Source: Muscardinus avellanarius (taxonomy: Eukaryota; Chordata; Mammalia; Rodentia; Gliridae). From it: 64,000 nucleotides of DNA. Below the pieces are notes generated by a model. The model had not been told where the DNA came from, did not search any database, and worked only from the letters and a program-made list of their open reading frames with translations. Every line of letters starts with the position of its first letter. Within the stretch, counting starts at the first letter, position 1. The stretch lies in NCBI GenBank assembly GCA_963383645.1, contig OY726561.1:141319441-141383440 (forward strand), in the 5' to 3' direction. Made by a program: the position numbers and the translations under genes. Below are positions 1 to 11,913 of the stretch, piece by piece.

Positions 1-301
1 AAAAAAAAAAAAGAATAAAAAATAGGGCTGAGAAAAGCCGGGCGTGGTGGCGCACGCTTGTAATCCCAGCATTCAGGAGGCTGAGACAGGAGGATCGGGG
101 TTCACAGACAGCCTCAACTACTTAGTGAAGTCCTTTGCAACTCAGACCCTGTTTCAAAATAAAGAATAAAAAATAGAGCTGGGGGTATAGCTCGGAGGTA
201 GAATGCGGAGTCCCATCCCTAGTACCGCAAAACAAAAAAAATAGGGCTGGGTGGTGTAGCTCGATGGTAGGATGCCCTTGGGTTCCACCCCCAGTACCAC
301 C

Positions 302-349
<48 letters not shown>

Positions 350-872
350 AATAAATAAAAAGGGCTGGATAGGGTCGTGTACACCTGTAACACCTGTAAT
401 CCTAGAACTTGGGAGGCCAAGACAGGAGTATCACAGGTTTGAGGACCATGAAGCAACATAGTGAGACTTTCAAAATAAAAAGAGAGCTGGTGCATAGCTC
501 AAAGGTTGAATGCCCCTGGGTTTCATCCCCAGCACACGAAAAAAAAAGAGAGAGAGAGAGAGAGAGAAAAAGAACACAGGACACAGGAATCTATATGATT
601 TTTGCAAGTTTTTGTCAGCCAACAATTTTACTTCAGAAGTTTAAGAGAAAAATAAGCCAGGAGTGGTGGCGCCCACTTGTCATCCCAGCACTTGGGAGGC
701 TGAGACAGGAGGATCACAGGTTCATGGACAGCCTCAGCTACTTAGTGAGGCCCTCTGCAACTTAGCGAGACCCTACTTCAAACTAAAAAAAATAAAATAA
801 GGCTGAAGGTGAACCCAGAGGTAGAATGCCCCTGGGCTCAACCTCCAGCACCAACAAAGAAAAGCAAAGAAG
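1..872. repeat. SINE cluster upstream of UBA7
   Basis: Plus-strand B1-dID copies at about 39-240, 361-541 (old) and 655-872, and a lone right half at 243-301. A (GT)n tract at 303-345 and a (GA)n tract at 548-567 sit at SINE ends. No gene is visible in this interval. Confidence 0.85.
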
Positions 873-1015
873 AATAAGAAGACAGGACACGACTGGCCGC
901 TCCTTGCCTCCCACCTTGAGTGGCCCCGTCCACGGTCCTGGGCAGCACTGCCCCGCCGAGGGCTGGCTCTGCCCTGGTCTAGAGACAGGAACAGGAACCC
1001 GCTCCGGCTCTGGTC

Positions 1016-1028
1016 AGTTTCACTTTTG
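1016..1028. promoter_or_regulatory. Interferon-stimulated response element (ISRE) of UBA7
   Basis: AGTTTCACTTTTG closely matches the ISRE (AGTTTCNNTTTCY) about 200 bp upstream of the UBA7 start codon. UBA7 is a known type I interferon-induced gene, so a STAT1/STAT2/IRF9 or IRF site is expected here. The motif is seen directly; its function is inferred. Confidence 0.75.
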
Positions 1029-1036
1029 TTTTCCTC

Positions 1037-1046
1037 GAAGTGAAAG
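1037..1046 (+). promoter_or_regulatory. Second IRF-type half site upstream of UBA7
   Basis: GAAGTGAAAG resembles the GAAANNGAAA core bound by IRF proteins and lies 9 bp after the ISRE. The pair could form a compact interferon-responsive enhancer. It is a weaker match than the ISRE. Confidence 0.45.
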
Positions 1047-1224
1047 CTGCCCAAGAGAATCCTAGCCAGCTGCTTCCTCAGCTGCCGGCTCCTGGGTAAG
1101 TGTGTGCTGGCTACGACCCCTGCTGGCGCCGCTTCACTTCCCAGGGCTGCAGGAACTGGTGGCAGGGCAGGAGCGGAGCCTGGAGCCAGAGCCAGAGCCT
1201 GGGCCAGGGCCTGAGCTGCCCAGG

Positions 1225-4200
1225 ATGGCCGCACAGGGGCCCCGCGCACCGCTGGACGAGGAGCTGTACTCCAGGCAGCTGTGAGCATGGAGGAGGGGTG
1301 GGCAGGGGCGGCCCTCACACCTCTCCTCTCCAGCCGCCCACCCCCGCTCCCTCCCCTCCACAGGCAGGTGCTGGGGCTGCCGGCCATGCAGAGGATCCGG
1401 GGAGCCAGGGTCCTGCTATCTGGCCTGCGGGGCCTGGGGGCTGAGGTGGCCAAGAACCTGGTCCTGATGGGTGTGGGCAGCCTCACGCTGCACGATTCCC
1501 ACCCCACCTGCTGGTCTGACCTGGCTGCCCAGGTTAGGATGCTGGGGGCTGGGGGTGCCCTGGGTTCCCGACCAGCTGGAGGCAGGGCCCAGGCAGACTT
1601 TCTGTGCGGCTGCTCTGGGCCTCTCCCTAGTTCTTCCTCTCGGAGAAAGACTTGGCGAGGAGCAGGGCAGAGGCCTCCCAGAAAGCCCTGGCTCAGCTCA
1701 GTGAAGCTGTCCAGGTCCTCGTCCACCCGGGCAACCTCACGGAAGACCTGCTGCTGAGCTTCCAGGTACCTCCCCAGCCCCTCCGGCCTCCACACGGCCT
1801 GTGCCGGCCCTTCCGGCCCTCACCCTGCTGCTGCGCTCCCCAGGTGGTGGTGCTCACCAGCTCCAGGCTGGACGAGCAGCTGAGGGTGGGTGCCTTGTGC
1901 CACAAGCACGGAGTCGGCTTCCTGGTAGCTGATACCCGGGGCCTCGTGGGGTGAGTGAGACCGCCGGCCCCGCTGCCAGTCACAGCCCATGCTTGGTCCC
2001 AGTGCCGTCCCTGTCCCCGCTTCGAGCTTGCCCCAGGCCCCTCCTCCCGCGCAGACCTGTATTCTGGTCACCAGCCCCACCCCCAGTTCCTCTACCTCAG
2101 CCTCTAAGCCTGCTCTAGGATTGCCCCCCACCTCCCAAAAAAGAAACCGTCTAAACCGGGTGTGGTGGCACACGCCTGTAATCCCAGTACCTGGGAGGCT
2201 AAGATTACAGATGCAATTGCATGTTAATGGTCAGCCTCGGCTACTTAGTGGGATCATTTCAAAATAAAGAATAAAAAAATGAGGCTAAGGGCATAGCTTG
2301 GAGGTAGAAAGCCCCTGGGTTCCACTCCCAGTACAGCAAAAACAAAAAAGGCCAGGCCGGAGTTTTTCTCAGGTAAAATGCCCCTGGACTGGATCCCCAG
2401 TAACAAACCAGATGTCCTAGTGTACAAGCCTCTCCCAGCATTCCTTTCCCCGTCCAAGCCCTCTGGGCCTGGCCACAGCGTGGGCCAGCTCGGTGGTCCC
2501 TGCCGCCCCACACCAGGCAGGTATTCTGTGACTTTGGTGAGGCCTTCACCGTGGAGGACCCTACAGAGGCAGAACCTCTGACGGCTGCCGTCCTGGACAT
2601 CTCCCAGGTAAGAGCTGACCGAGGGGCGAGCCAGGGCCCGTGAAGTCAGGATGGCTCCCCTGAGCCGAGCTGCCTCAACCCAGGGCTCGCCGGGCATTCT
2701 GACTGTGAGGAAAGGCCCTGGGGACTCCTTCTGCAGTGGGGACTTGGTCACTTTCTCTGGCATTGAGGGCATGGCTGAGCTCAACGGCTGTCCTCCCAGG
2801 CCTGTCCACGTGAGAGGTAAGCCAGCAGGAGCCGGGGTGCACACAGGTGACCCCAGCACTTGGGAGGCTGAGACCGGAGGATCGCGGTTCGAAGCCAGCC
2901 TCAGCTACTCAGTGAGGCCCTTCACAACTCAGTGAGACCCTGTTTCAAAATAGAGAATAAAAAATAGGGCTGGGGTTGTAGCTCGGAGGTAGAACGTCCC
3001 GAGTTCCATCCCCAGTACTGCAAAAATAAAAATAAATACATAAGTAAATGTAAGTGAGTAATAAATAAAAAGAGAGGCAAGCCAGCCCCACCCCCACCCC
3101 AGGAGCAACGGCCGAGCCCCGGAGCTGGACACGGCTCACACCTGTAATCCCAGTACCTGAGAGGCCGAGACTAGAGGATCGCAGGTTTGAGGCCACTCTC
3201 AGCGATTCAGGCCCTCAGGAACTTAGTGAGATCTTATTACAAAATAAAAAGGGCTAGGGGCGTAGCTCGGAGGTAGAACGCCCCTGGGTTCAGTTCCCTG
3301 TACACCCCACACACACATACACTCAGGGTCCCCATGGGGATGAACACAGTCTGGTACTTAGGGACCCCTTCCCTTGACCCACCCAAAGTGTAGACATTCC
3401 AGGATACAGAGGGATGTGGGGGCTGCTCGGGCTCAGGGTGGTGACTCACTAGGCTGATCTCCCCCAGAGGATGGGGCGTTGGAGATTGGGGACACCACAG
3501 CCTTCTCCCGTTACCTGCGTGGTGGGTCAGTCACCGAGGTCAAGAGGCCCCAGATTGTGAGCCATGTGAGTGCAGGGGCACCTGGGGGATGCGGGTGCCG
3601 CGCGGGGCCACCGTGCTCGGGGCCCCGCTCTAAGCCGAGTCTCCCCGCAGGAGCCCCTGGAGGTAGCCCTGCTCCAGCCCCGGGTGGTGGCCCAGGGTCG
3701 ACAGGAAGCCCTCCGCGCCCGCCACCTGCACCAGGCCTTCCGCGCACTGCACCAGTTCCAGCACCTGCACGGCCGGCTGCCCCGGCCCTGGCACGCTGTG
3801 AGTGGCCCGCGGCACGGCCGCCAGCCTCCGTCCCGCTGGCATTTCAGCTGCCAGGCCTCAGCTCCACAGTGCGGCAACGGAGCAGCTGGCGGTTCCCTCA
3901 CTGAGGAGGGAGGAAGGGAGACAAGAAAGCCAAGCGGGCACACACCTGTGATCGTAGTACTTGGGAGCCTGAGGAGCCGAAGTCACGGCCAACCTCAGTG
4001 ACCTAGCGAGAAACCTCAGCAACCGAACTAGACCCTGTTTCAAAGTAAATGTATATATCCGGGCGTAGTGGTGCGCGTCTGTAATCCCAGCACTTAGGGG
4101 CTGAGACAGGAGGGTCACAGATTCAAGGACAGCCCAGCAAGTAGTGAGACTCTCATCAACCTAGCAAGCCCCTGTTTCAAGAATAAAAATAAAGAGCCGG

Positions 4201-4498
4201 CGTGGTGGGGCAGGCTTGCCACCCAGCACTCGGGATCACAGGTTCAGGGCCAGCCTCGGCTACTTAGTGAGGCCCTCTGCAACTCAGCGAGACCCTGTTT
4301 CCAAATAAAGAAAGGCAAATAGGGCTGGGGGTGTAGCTTGGCAGAATGTCCCTGGGTTCCATCCCCAGGATGACAAAAATAAGTAAAAAATACAAAGGCT
4401 GAGAGTATACCTTAGAATTGGAACTGACCCCTCACCCCCATGTTCAATCCTAGTACCAAAAAATCCAACAACAAAGGATAAAAACCACTATCTCTTTA

Positions 4499-4535
<37 letters not shown>

Positions 4536-7500
4536 GCTTTTTGGTGGGACAGGACTCAGCCAGGCCTGCCTGTGGTACCACAGAGCTCTCCCCACAGGCG
4601 GATGCAGAGGTCATGGTGGGCCTGGCCTGGGCCCTGGGACCACTGAAGGGGACAGAAGAGGAGCCACTGGACGAGGGCCTCCTGCGGACAGTTGCTCTGA
4701 GTAGCGCGGGGGACTTGAGCCCCATGGCGGCCTTTCTGGGGGCAGTGGTGGCACAGGAAGTCCTGAAGGTGCGCGGCGCGGGCGGGCGGGAAGGAGAGGG
4801 AGCCCAGAGCGAGGGCTGAAGGGAGGCAGAGCCCTGGGTCTGAACTGCTGGCTCCTAGGCAGTCTCCCGGAAGTTCATGCCGCTGGACCAGTGGCTCTAT
4901 TTTGATGCCCTCGATTGTCTTCCAGAAGATCAGCTTCCCAATTCTGAGGACTGTGCCCCGGTAAGGTCCTGCGGTGGGGGTGCAAACCTGTCCAAAACCA
5001 GGGCTAAGCCGGGTGTGGTGGCTCACACTTATAATCCCAGTATTTGGGAGGCTGAGACAGGAGGGTCACAAGTTTGTGGCCAACCTTAACTACTTAATGA
5101 GGCCCTTCGCAATTTAGTGAGACCCTGTTTCAAAATAAAAAGTAGGGCTGGGGAGCCGGTCGTGGTGGCGCTCACTTGTAACCCCAGCATTCAGGAGGCT
5201 GAGACCAGAGGATCGCAGTTCACGGACAGCCTTAGCTACTTAGCGAGGCCCTCTGCAACTCAATGAGACCCAGTTTCAAAATAAAGAAGAAAAAATAGGG
5301 CTGGGGGTGTAGCTCGGAGGTCAAATGCCCCTGGGTTCCACTCCCAGACCCGCAAAAAAAAAAAAAAAAAAAAAAGGTCTGGGGATATAGCTTTGAGATA
5401 GAATGCCCCTGGGTTCCATCCCTAGTACACAAATTAAAAAAAAAAAAAAAAAAAAAGCCGGGTGTGGGTGGTGCATGCCTGTAATCCTAGTATTTGGGAG
5501 ACTGGAGAGTTGCAGATTCGAGGCCAGCCTCAGCAACTTAGTGAGGCCCTGTTTCAAAATAAAAAACTAATGAATATAATAATAGGGCTGGGGGTGTAGC
5601 TTGGAGGCAGAAGGCCTCTGGGCTCAGTCCTCCAGGGTGGTAGATGGGGGAGGGCGCAGCATGGGCCAGCCGCCCTCACTGAGCCCCGTCTGTATCCCCT
5701 AGAGGGGCTGTCGCTATGATGGGCAGATCGCAGTGTTTGGGGCTGATTTTCAGGGGAAACTGAGGCACCAGCACTACCTCCTGGTGAGCTGTGGGGAGGG
5801 AGGGAGGGAGGGGTGGATGGAGGGAGGCCCTCTGGCTAAGGCTGCGCGTGTCAGCAGGTGGGCGCTGGCGCCATCGGCTGTGAGCTGCTCAAAGGCTTCG
5901 CCCTGGTGGGCCTGGGGGCTGGCGGACGCGGCGGCGTGACGGTCTCAGACATGGACCACGTAGAGCGCTCTAACCTCAGCCGGCAGCTCCTCTTCAGGCC
6001 CCAGGACATTGGTGTGAGTGTCGAGTGGGCCGCCCCACAGCCCCGGGCTGCCCTCCACGTTGACCCGGGTGCACCAGCTTCCTCCCTTGGTCTCAGAGGC
6101 CCAAGGCAGAGGTGGCTGCAGCGGCTGCCCAGAGACTGAACCCAGACCTACAGGTGACTGCACTCTCCTACCCACTGGATCCCAGCACACACGGTGTGTT
6201 CGGGGACAGCTTCTTCTCCGGTGTGGATGGCGTGGCCGCTGCCCTGGACAGTTTCCAGGCCCGTGAGTGCCCGCCTTAAGCTCTGCCCTCGCCCAGGGCT
6301 TTCCCAGCCCGCGCCTGACCCTCCGCCCCTCACCAGGACGCTATGTGGCAGCTCGCTGTACCCACTACCTGAAGCCACTGCTGGAGGCGGGCACCCAGGG
6401 CACCCGCGGCAGTGCCTCGGTGTTCCTGCCCCATGTGACTGAGACTTACAGAGGCCCCGCCTCGGCTGCGGACTCCGAGGACGCCCCGCAGCCGGTCTGC
6501 ACCCTGCGCCACTTCCCCAGCACCGCAGAGCACACCCTGCAGGTGAGCAGCGCGCACCAGCCGCTCCCTGCGGCACCCAGACCCCCAGCATCCTCCTGGG
6601 GGACGCCTCAGTGCCCCTCCCTCCCCTGCAGTGGGCCCGGGATGAATTTGAAGGACTCTTCCGACTCTCTGCAGAGACCATCAACCGCTACCAACAGTAA
6701 GGCCAGCAAGAGGGGCGAGGGCACTGGGGGCTCCAAGCGCCCTGTGATGTAGAGCCTCAACCCCCCCCCCAGGGCGCGTGCTTTCCCGGCAGACACGGAC
6801 AGGTTGCAGGTACTGACCCTCCTGCAGCCGGTGCTGGGAGGCCGAAGGGCGCGCCCACAGACCTGGCAAGACTGCGTGGTGTGGGCGCTGGGCCACTGGC
6901 AGTGGCGCTTCCGTGACGGCATCACACAGCTGCTGAGGAGCCTCCCTCCTGACAAGGTGGGCGTCTCGGGCCTGGGGGGCGCAGGCCCCGGGGACCACAC
7001 TCACCCGGCACACTCACACTCACACTCCCTAGGTGCTTGAGGATGGAACTCTGTTCTGGTCGGGACCCAGACGGTGCCCGCAGCCTCTGGAATTTGACAG
7101 CAGCCAAGTGAGGAGGGTCCCTTGGGGCTCCTCAGAGCAGAGGCGCACGCTCCCAGGCACTCCACGCGCTCACCTGCCCGCCCCGCTTCTGACCACAGGA
7201 CGTGCACCTCCTCTACGTGCTGGCAGCTGCCAACCTATATGCCCAGATGCACAGGCTGCCCGGCTCCCGCGATCCGACCGCCCTCCCCGGGCTGCTGGCG
7301 CCACTGCTGCAGCCTGGCTCCCAGGGCCGGGCTCCCATCCCTGCCGAGAGCCCGGAGCCGGCTCCGGCGGCCGCTGAGTTGGGTGAGACCCCTGGCCCTG
7401 GCCTTCCACTGCCACTCAAAGGCCTGGCTCTGTCTTCAGTTGAGCTGGGTACCCCGCAGCCAACTTCTGCCTCTCGGCCCTCTGACCTGCTTCTCTCTAG

Positions 7501-9931
7501 GTTTAGCCCCACTCTGGCCCTTGGGACGTCCTCTCCCTGCTTCCTACTCTGTATCCCAGTTCCCTTGGGAGTCAGAAAAAAAAAGAAAAGAAAAAAAAAG
7601 CTGCCGGGCATGGGCATGGTGGTGCACACTTGTAATGCCATTACTTAGGAGGCTGAGACTGGAGGATCGTGATTCACAGACAGCCTCAGCTACTTAGTAA
7701 GGCCCTCTACAATTTAGTGAGACCCTGTCTCAAAGAATAAAAAACAGGGCTGGGAATGTAGCTCAGAGGTAGAATGTCCCTAGGTTCCATCTCCCCAGCC
7801 CTACAAAAAGAAAAAAGAAAAAAAAAAGAAAAGAAAAAAAGAAAGGAACAAATAGGACTAGGGATGTAGCGCGGAGGTAGAATGCGCCTGAGTTCAATCC
7901 CCGGGACCAGAAAAAGAAAAGAGCCCGGGAAAAGCTAGGCGGGGCCCAGGGAGGCCAGCCACAGAGGTGCACACGTGCTCACGCAGGTGAAAGGCAGGGC
8001 CCAGGGAGGCCAGCCACAGAGGTGCACATGTGCTCGCGCAGGTGAAAGGCAGGGCTGCAGCATCAGTCAGGGGGCCCTGATTTGATGTGAGGGGGGGTGG
8101 TACACGCCTGTAATCACAGTATCACAGGTTCGAGGCCAGCCTCAGCAACTTAGACCCTCAGCAAACCCAAGTGCAAACCTCATCCCATCCCCAACAGGCC
8201 CCGAGCAGCTGGAGGACCTGCAGGAAGCCCTGGAAGTCTGGAGCGAGGGCCCTTCCCTGAAACCTCTGAAGTTTGAGAAGGTGGGATCCTAGGTGGGGGC
8301 GAGGAGTGGGGCTGGGGAGGGTGGGAGTCAGGAGGGCACTGCCCTCTGGAGCCTCGGCTCGCTGTGGACAAGGAGAGCCGGTAGCATCCGCGGTACATCT
8401 CCGAAGACCTGGGTGTGAGACGGGGCTTTGTGGTGAAGAAGTGCCCCTGAGCACCACCATGCCTCGGGCCTGGCAGGACGGTGACAGCAACTTCCACGTA
8501 GACTTCGTGACTGCCGCAGCCACCCTGCGCTCTCAGAACTACGGGATCCCACCGGCCAGCCGGGCTCAGGTAGCCCCACCCCAGGGGCTCAGGTCTGGAC
8601 GCGGAGGCCAAGCCCTCGTCCAACACCTCGGGGTCCTCCTGTCCTTGGCAGAGCCAACAAATCATGGGCCAGATCATCCCAGCCGTTGCCACCACTTCAG
8701 CCGCTGTGGCAGGCCTGCTGGGCCTGGAGCTGTATAAGGTGGTGGGTGGGCTGCGGACCCTGGGTGCCTTTCGCCACAGCGCTCTGCACCTGGCTGAAAA
8801 CCGCTTCGAACGCTGGGTTCCTTCCGCCCCGGCCATCCAGACGGTGAGCCCCGGCACCCACCACCCCCGCCCCGACTGGTCCTGGGTTTCCCCTGCATCT
8901 GCCCAAACACTCTAGCTGTGGCCTCTGTCCAGATCCAGGCTGTGGGGGAGTCTCCAGGGCTCCCTCCAGCCCCTTCCTGCTGTGAGGCCAGCCTGGGACC
9001 TGTCAGACACAGGAAGCAGCCGTCAGCCGTCCCCTCAGCCCCCCTGCAGCCGGGGTCTGGGGAGACGCAGCTTTAACTCATTAGCGAGACCAGACATCCT
9101 CACAGCCCCAGCCCCTCCTTCCCAGGAGTACCCCTGAGGCGGGGATGGGGGAGGGGTGGCCGGCGGGGTGGGGGAGGCGGCACCCCAACCCCAGAGTCTC
9201 ACACCCCTCTTCAGGGCCCTGGCCTGCCCCCCCAAGCTGAGTTAGTGGGCCCAGGCTGGCGGGGGGCGGGGCCGCCCTGCTCCAGGAGTGTGGGTGTTTA
9301 TGTGACAGATGTGAGCATGCCAGCGTCTGGGCATCCCTGGTGTGCAGGCAGGGAGAGAGGAAGCTTGCACAAGTGTGTGCCAGATGGGAACGCAGGGTTC
9401 TTGCTCACTGTGGACACGCGTGGATGTGCCTGTGTGCATGCATACGGGTGCTGGTGGCTCTCGAGCCCGTGTGTTCCTGTGACTGCAGGGCTGGGAACAC
9501 CGCCAACTGCACGCAGCCTCCACAGTAGATGGCATTTCCTTGGGGCACAGGAAACGGGTGGAGGGAGTGCTGGCGCCAGGGGGCAGGGCAGAGGTCACCA
9601 GCGAGCAGCTCCAGGGTCCCTCTGGACACGGCACACACGGCCCCTTTGTGAGCTGCCCCACCTTGAAGCAGCACACAGGCTGCCTTTGTCCATGGCCGGG
9701 AGGGCCCCATCTTGCCTCTGGCCCTGTCTCAGCTTAACCCCACTGGGTTTCTCAGAGCCTGGTGTAATCCCCCTGTCCTGGCTGCCTGCCTCCCTTCTGT
9801 CCTCAACTCTAGGCACCAGGACCTCAAGACTTCTTTTTATTTATTTATTTTTATTTTTTGTGGTGCTGAGGATTGAGCCCAGAGGCATTCTCTCTCTGAG
9901 TTATACCCCGGCTCTGGCCCTATTTAATTAA

Positions 9932-9983
<52 letters not shown>

Positions 9984-11646
9984 AATTGAACCCAAGTCAT
10001 TCTACCTTTGAGCTCCACCTCCAGCCTGATTTTTTTTTATTCTGAAATAGAGTCTCACTAAGTTGCAGAGGGTCTCACAAGTTGCTGAGACTGGCTGAGA
10101 ACCTGCGATCCTCCTGTCTCGGCCTCCCAAGAACTAGGATTAGAAACGTGTACCACCACGTCTGGCTCCTATTTTATTTTTTTATTTGGAAACAGTCTCA
10201 CTAAGTTGCCGAGGCTGGCTGCAAGCCTGTGATCTTCCTGTCTCAGCCTCCCAAGTATTGAGATTTTTTTTGTAAACAGGGTCTCACCAGGTTGCTGAAG
10301 CTGTCCTCAAACCTGCAATCCTCCTGTTTTAGCCTCCCAAGTATTGGGATTACAGGTGCCCTGTGCACCACTGCACCCGGTTCCTTCAAGATCTTGAGAC
10401 AGGGAGGGCCACTGGATTGGAAGAGGCCTCTATGGGCTCTCCCCCACCCAATCTCTGGGCCAAGGGCCCCAATGGTCACTGTACCCTTGTCCCCTGTGTG
10501 CCCAAAAGAAGCCCAAGGCTTTGGAAGTAAAGATCGTCTCCCAGCTCCCAGCTTTGCGTGTGTGGGACAGGCAGCTTTATCAGAGACTGCTCGCTTCCTC
10601 GGGAAGTACCACCCCCTCGCTCCTACAACAACTGGCGTGAGATGGACCCGTCTGTTTCCTTGTGTGGGCCCCACGGCCCATTTCCTGTGCCTTGCCTGGG
10701 CCCAGATCCCACCTTCTACCCCGCCCCCACCTTCCTGCCTCCATCAGCGCCTCCCCCCAGGAGAGGCGGCTGGTAACTGGGACTGGGGTGGCCGGTTTGT
10801 GTGAGAAGTTGCTCACCCCCCACCGCCACCCTCCAGTTCCAGCACCTGAAGTGGACCTGCTGGGACCGCCTGACAGTGCCAGCTGGACGGCCAGAGAAGA
10901 CGCTGGAGTCCCTGCTGGCCCATCTACAGGTGTGCCCTGAACCCACTCTGCCCCAACCCGGCCCGGCCAGCCAGGCGACGGCGCTGACCCGTGTGTCTCT
11001 CTAGGAACAACAGGCTCTGAGCGTGCGGAGGGTGCTGCTCGGCCCTGCCCTGCTCTATTCTGCAGAATGGCCACCCGAAAAGCAGGCCCAGCATCTGCCC
11101 CTCAGGTGAGCCCACACCAGTGTCCTGGAGGCCCAGGGCGGGCCACACACAGCCTCCCTCTTCTCCCTAGGCCATTCTAGGCCCCTCACACCTTCCTGAA
11201 GCATTCTCACCAAATGGGGCCAGCAAATGGGCTGGGGGCAGGGCGAGGCCCAGGAGCCTGAGCAGGGGCCTCAGAGCTGCCCGCTCGGCCAGTAGTGGCC
11301 CCACGCCCTGCTCAGCTCTCTCACAGCCCACTCCCCTGGGACCCACGCTTCCTGCCCCCTGCTGGCCCCACCAGCTGCTCCTAAAATAGTTTCCGATGTT
11401 TCCTGTCTCGAGTTGCTCCTGGCCTGGGCTCCTGAGGGCTCGCTAGCGCCCCCTGGTCCAGCCGGGCTGCCCTCCTCTGCCTCAGCTCGCCTTCCCATCT
11501 CCCGTCCCCGTGCCAGGGTGACAGAACTGGTCCAGCACGTGACGGGCCAGGCGCTGGAGCCCGGGCTGCGGGTCCTGGTCCTGGAGCTCAGCTGCGAGGG
11601 CGAGGAGGACGGAACTGCCTTCCCTCCCCTGCACTACGAGCTGTGA
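1225..11646 (+). CDS. UBA7: Ubiquitin-like modifier-activating enzyme 7 (ISG15 E1)
   Basis: E1 enzyme that adenylates ISG15, takes it as a thioester and passes it to the E2 UBE2L6. Coding exons: 1225-1280, 1364-1532, 1631-1765, 1844-1950, 2517-2607, 2684-2816, 3468-3565, 3651-3797, 4598-4768, 4859-4960, 5703-5783, 5858-6013, 6097-6262, 6337-6542, 6632-6696, 6773-6956, 7033-7107, 7199-7382, 8198-8280, 8477-8569, 8652-8843, 10837-10929, 11005-11105, 11517-11646. All phases join, giving 1005 aa (human 1012). The inactive N-terminal adenylation half comes first. The active half has the nucleotide-binding GAGAIG at 432-437, Asp461/Asp463 and the NLSRQ motif at 469-473. The catalytic Cys is C592 in [10 protein letters not shown], matching human C599. 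A ubiquitin-fold domain occupies about the last 100 residues. The start was chosen for its Kozak context (A at -3, G at +4), although the frame stays open upstream. Family assignment is by recalled similarity; exon edges are hand-called. Confidence 0.96.
2155..3312 (+). repeat. SINEs in UBA7 introns 4 and 6
   Basis: B1-dID copies at about 2155-2345 with a right-half fragment 2346-2410 (intron 4), and at about 2826-3030 and 3117-3302 (intron 6). The coding exons at 2517-2607 and 2684-2816 lie between them. Confidence 0.85.
3929..4531 (+). repeat. SINEs and (TTA)n in UBA7 intron 8
   Basis: SINE pieces at about 3929-4050, 4060-4190, 4195-4375 and 4395-4460, then a (TTA)n microsatellite at about 4497-4531. 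Confidence 0.8.
5005..5640 (+). repeat. SINE train in UBA7 intron 10
   Basis: Four plus-strand elements head to tail: 5005-5150, 5153-5375 with a long A tail, a right half at 5376-5455, and 5456-5640. Each starts next to the A-rich end of the one before. Confidence 0.85.
7590..8165 (+). repeat. SINEs and 55-bp tandem duplication in UBA7 intron 18
   Basis: SINEs at about 7600-7815, 7853-7912 (right half) and 8083-8165 (left half). Between them, 7938-8047 holds two copies of a 55-bp unit (GGCCCAGGGAGGCCAGCCAC...) differing at about four bases. Confidence 0.8.
8844..10836. repeat. UBA7 intron 21: unique DNA plus minus-strand SINEs
   Basis: The longest UBA7 intron. Positions 8844-9830 are G/C-rich with nothing recognisable. 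Minus-strand SINE pieces lie at 9855-9925, 9977-10167, 10170-10260 and 10262-10382, with a (GT)n tract at 9934-9976. Positions 10383-10836 again show no feature. Confidence 0.75.
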
Positions 11647-11708
11647 CCGAGGCGGCCACCCACTCCTCCTCTGCCCACCCGCCTGCGCGCGAGCCCACAC
11701 CATCACTC

Positions 11709-11721
11709 AATAAACAATAAA
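11709..11721 (+). terminator. UBA7 polyadenylation signals (two AATAAA)
   Basis: Two overlapping-range AATAAA hexamers, 11709-11714 and 11716-11721, lie about 63 bp after the UBA7 stop codon. The predicted 3' UTR is therefore very short, under 100 bases. Confidence 0.85.
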
Positions 11722-11886
11722 CGACGCTCAGGAGCAGGCGCGGGTGGAGGCAGGAGCGACGGCGTGCCCGGCCGGACAGGGAGCCTGGGAGGGAGGGAAA
11801 GACCAGGTTTGTGTGGCGGGGCTGTGCCTCACAGGGTTGGGGCTGCCTTCCGGAGCCGCGCGGAAGCAAGAACGTAGAAAAAGGCC

Positions 11887-11892
11887 TTTATT
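11887..11892 (-). terminator. INKA1 polyadenylation signal
   Basis: TTTATT on the plus strand is AATAAA on the minus strand, 22 bp past the INKA1 stop. It faces the UBA7 signals about 165 bp away, so the two genes end tail to tail. Confidence 0.8.
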
Positions 11893-11913
11893 GTCCCAGG
11901 CAAGAGGGCAGGG

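Noticed and set aside
1096..1144. Possible 5' UTR intron of UBA7 (GTAAGT to TTCCCAG)
   Set aside because: At 49 bp it is shorter than normal mammalian introns. The donor may be used with a different acceptor, but I cannot show it.
773..1795. A 340-codon minus-strand open frame
   Set aside because: It is antisense to UBA7 exons 1-3 and its promoter, ends in SINE sequence and resembles no protein I know.
8737..8843. Possible early donor AAG|GTGGTG in UBA7 exon 21
   Set aside because: Reading through continues the UBA7 protein in register with the human sequence to the next donor at 8844.
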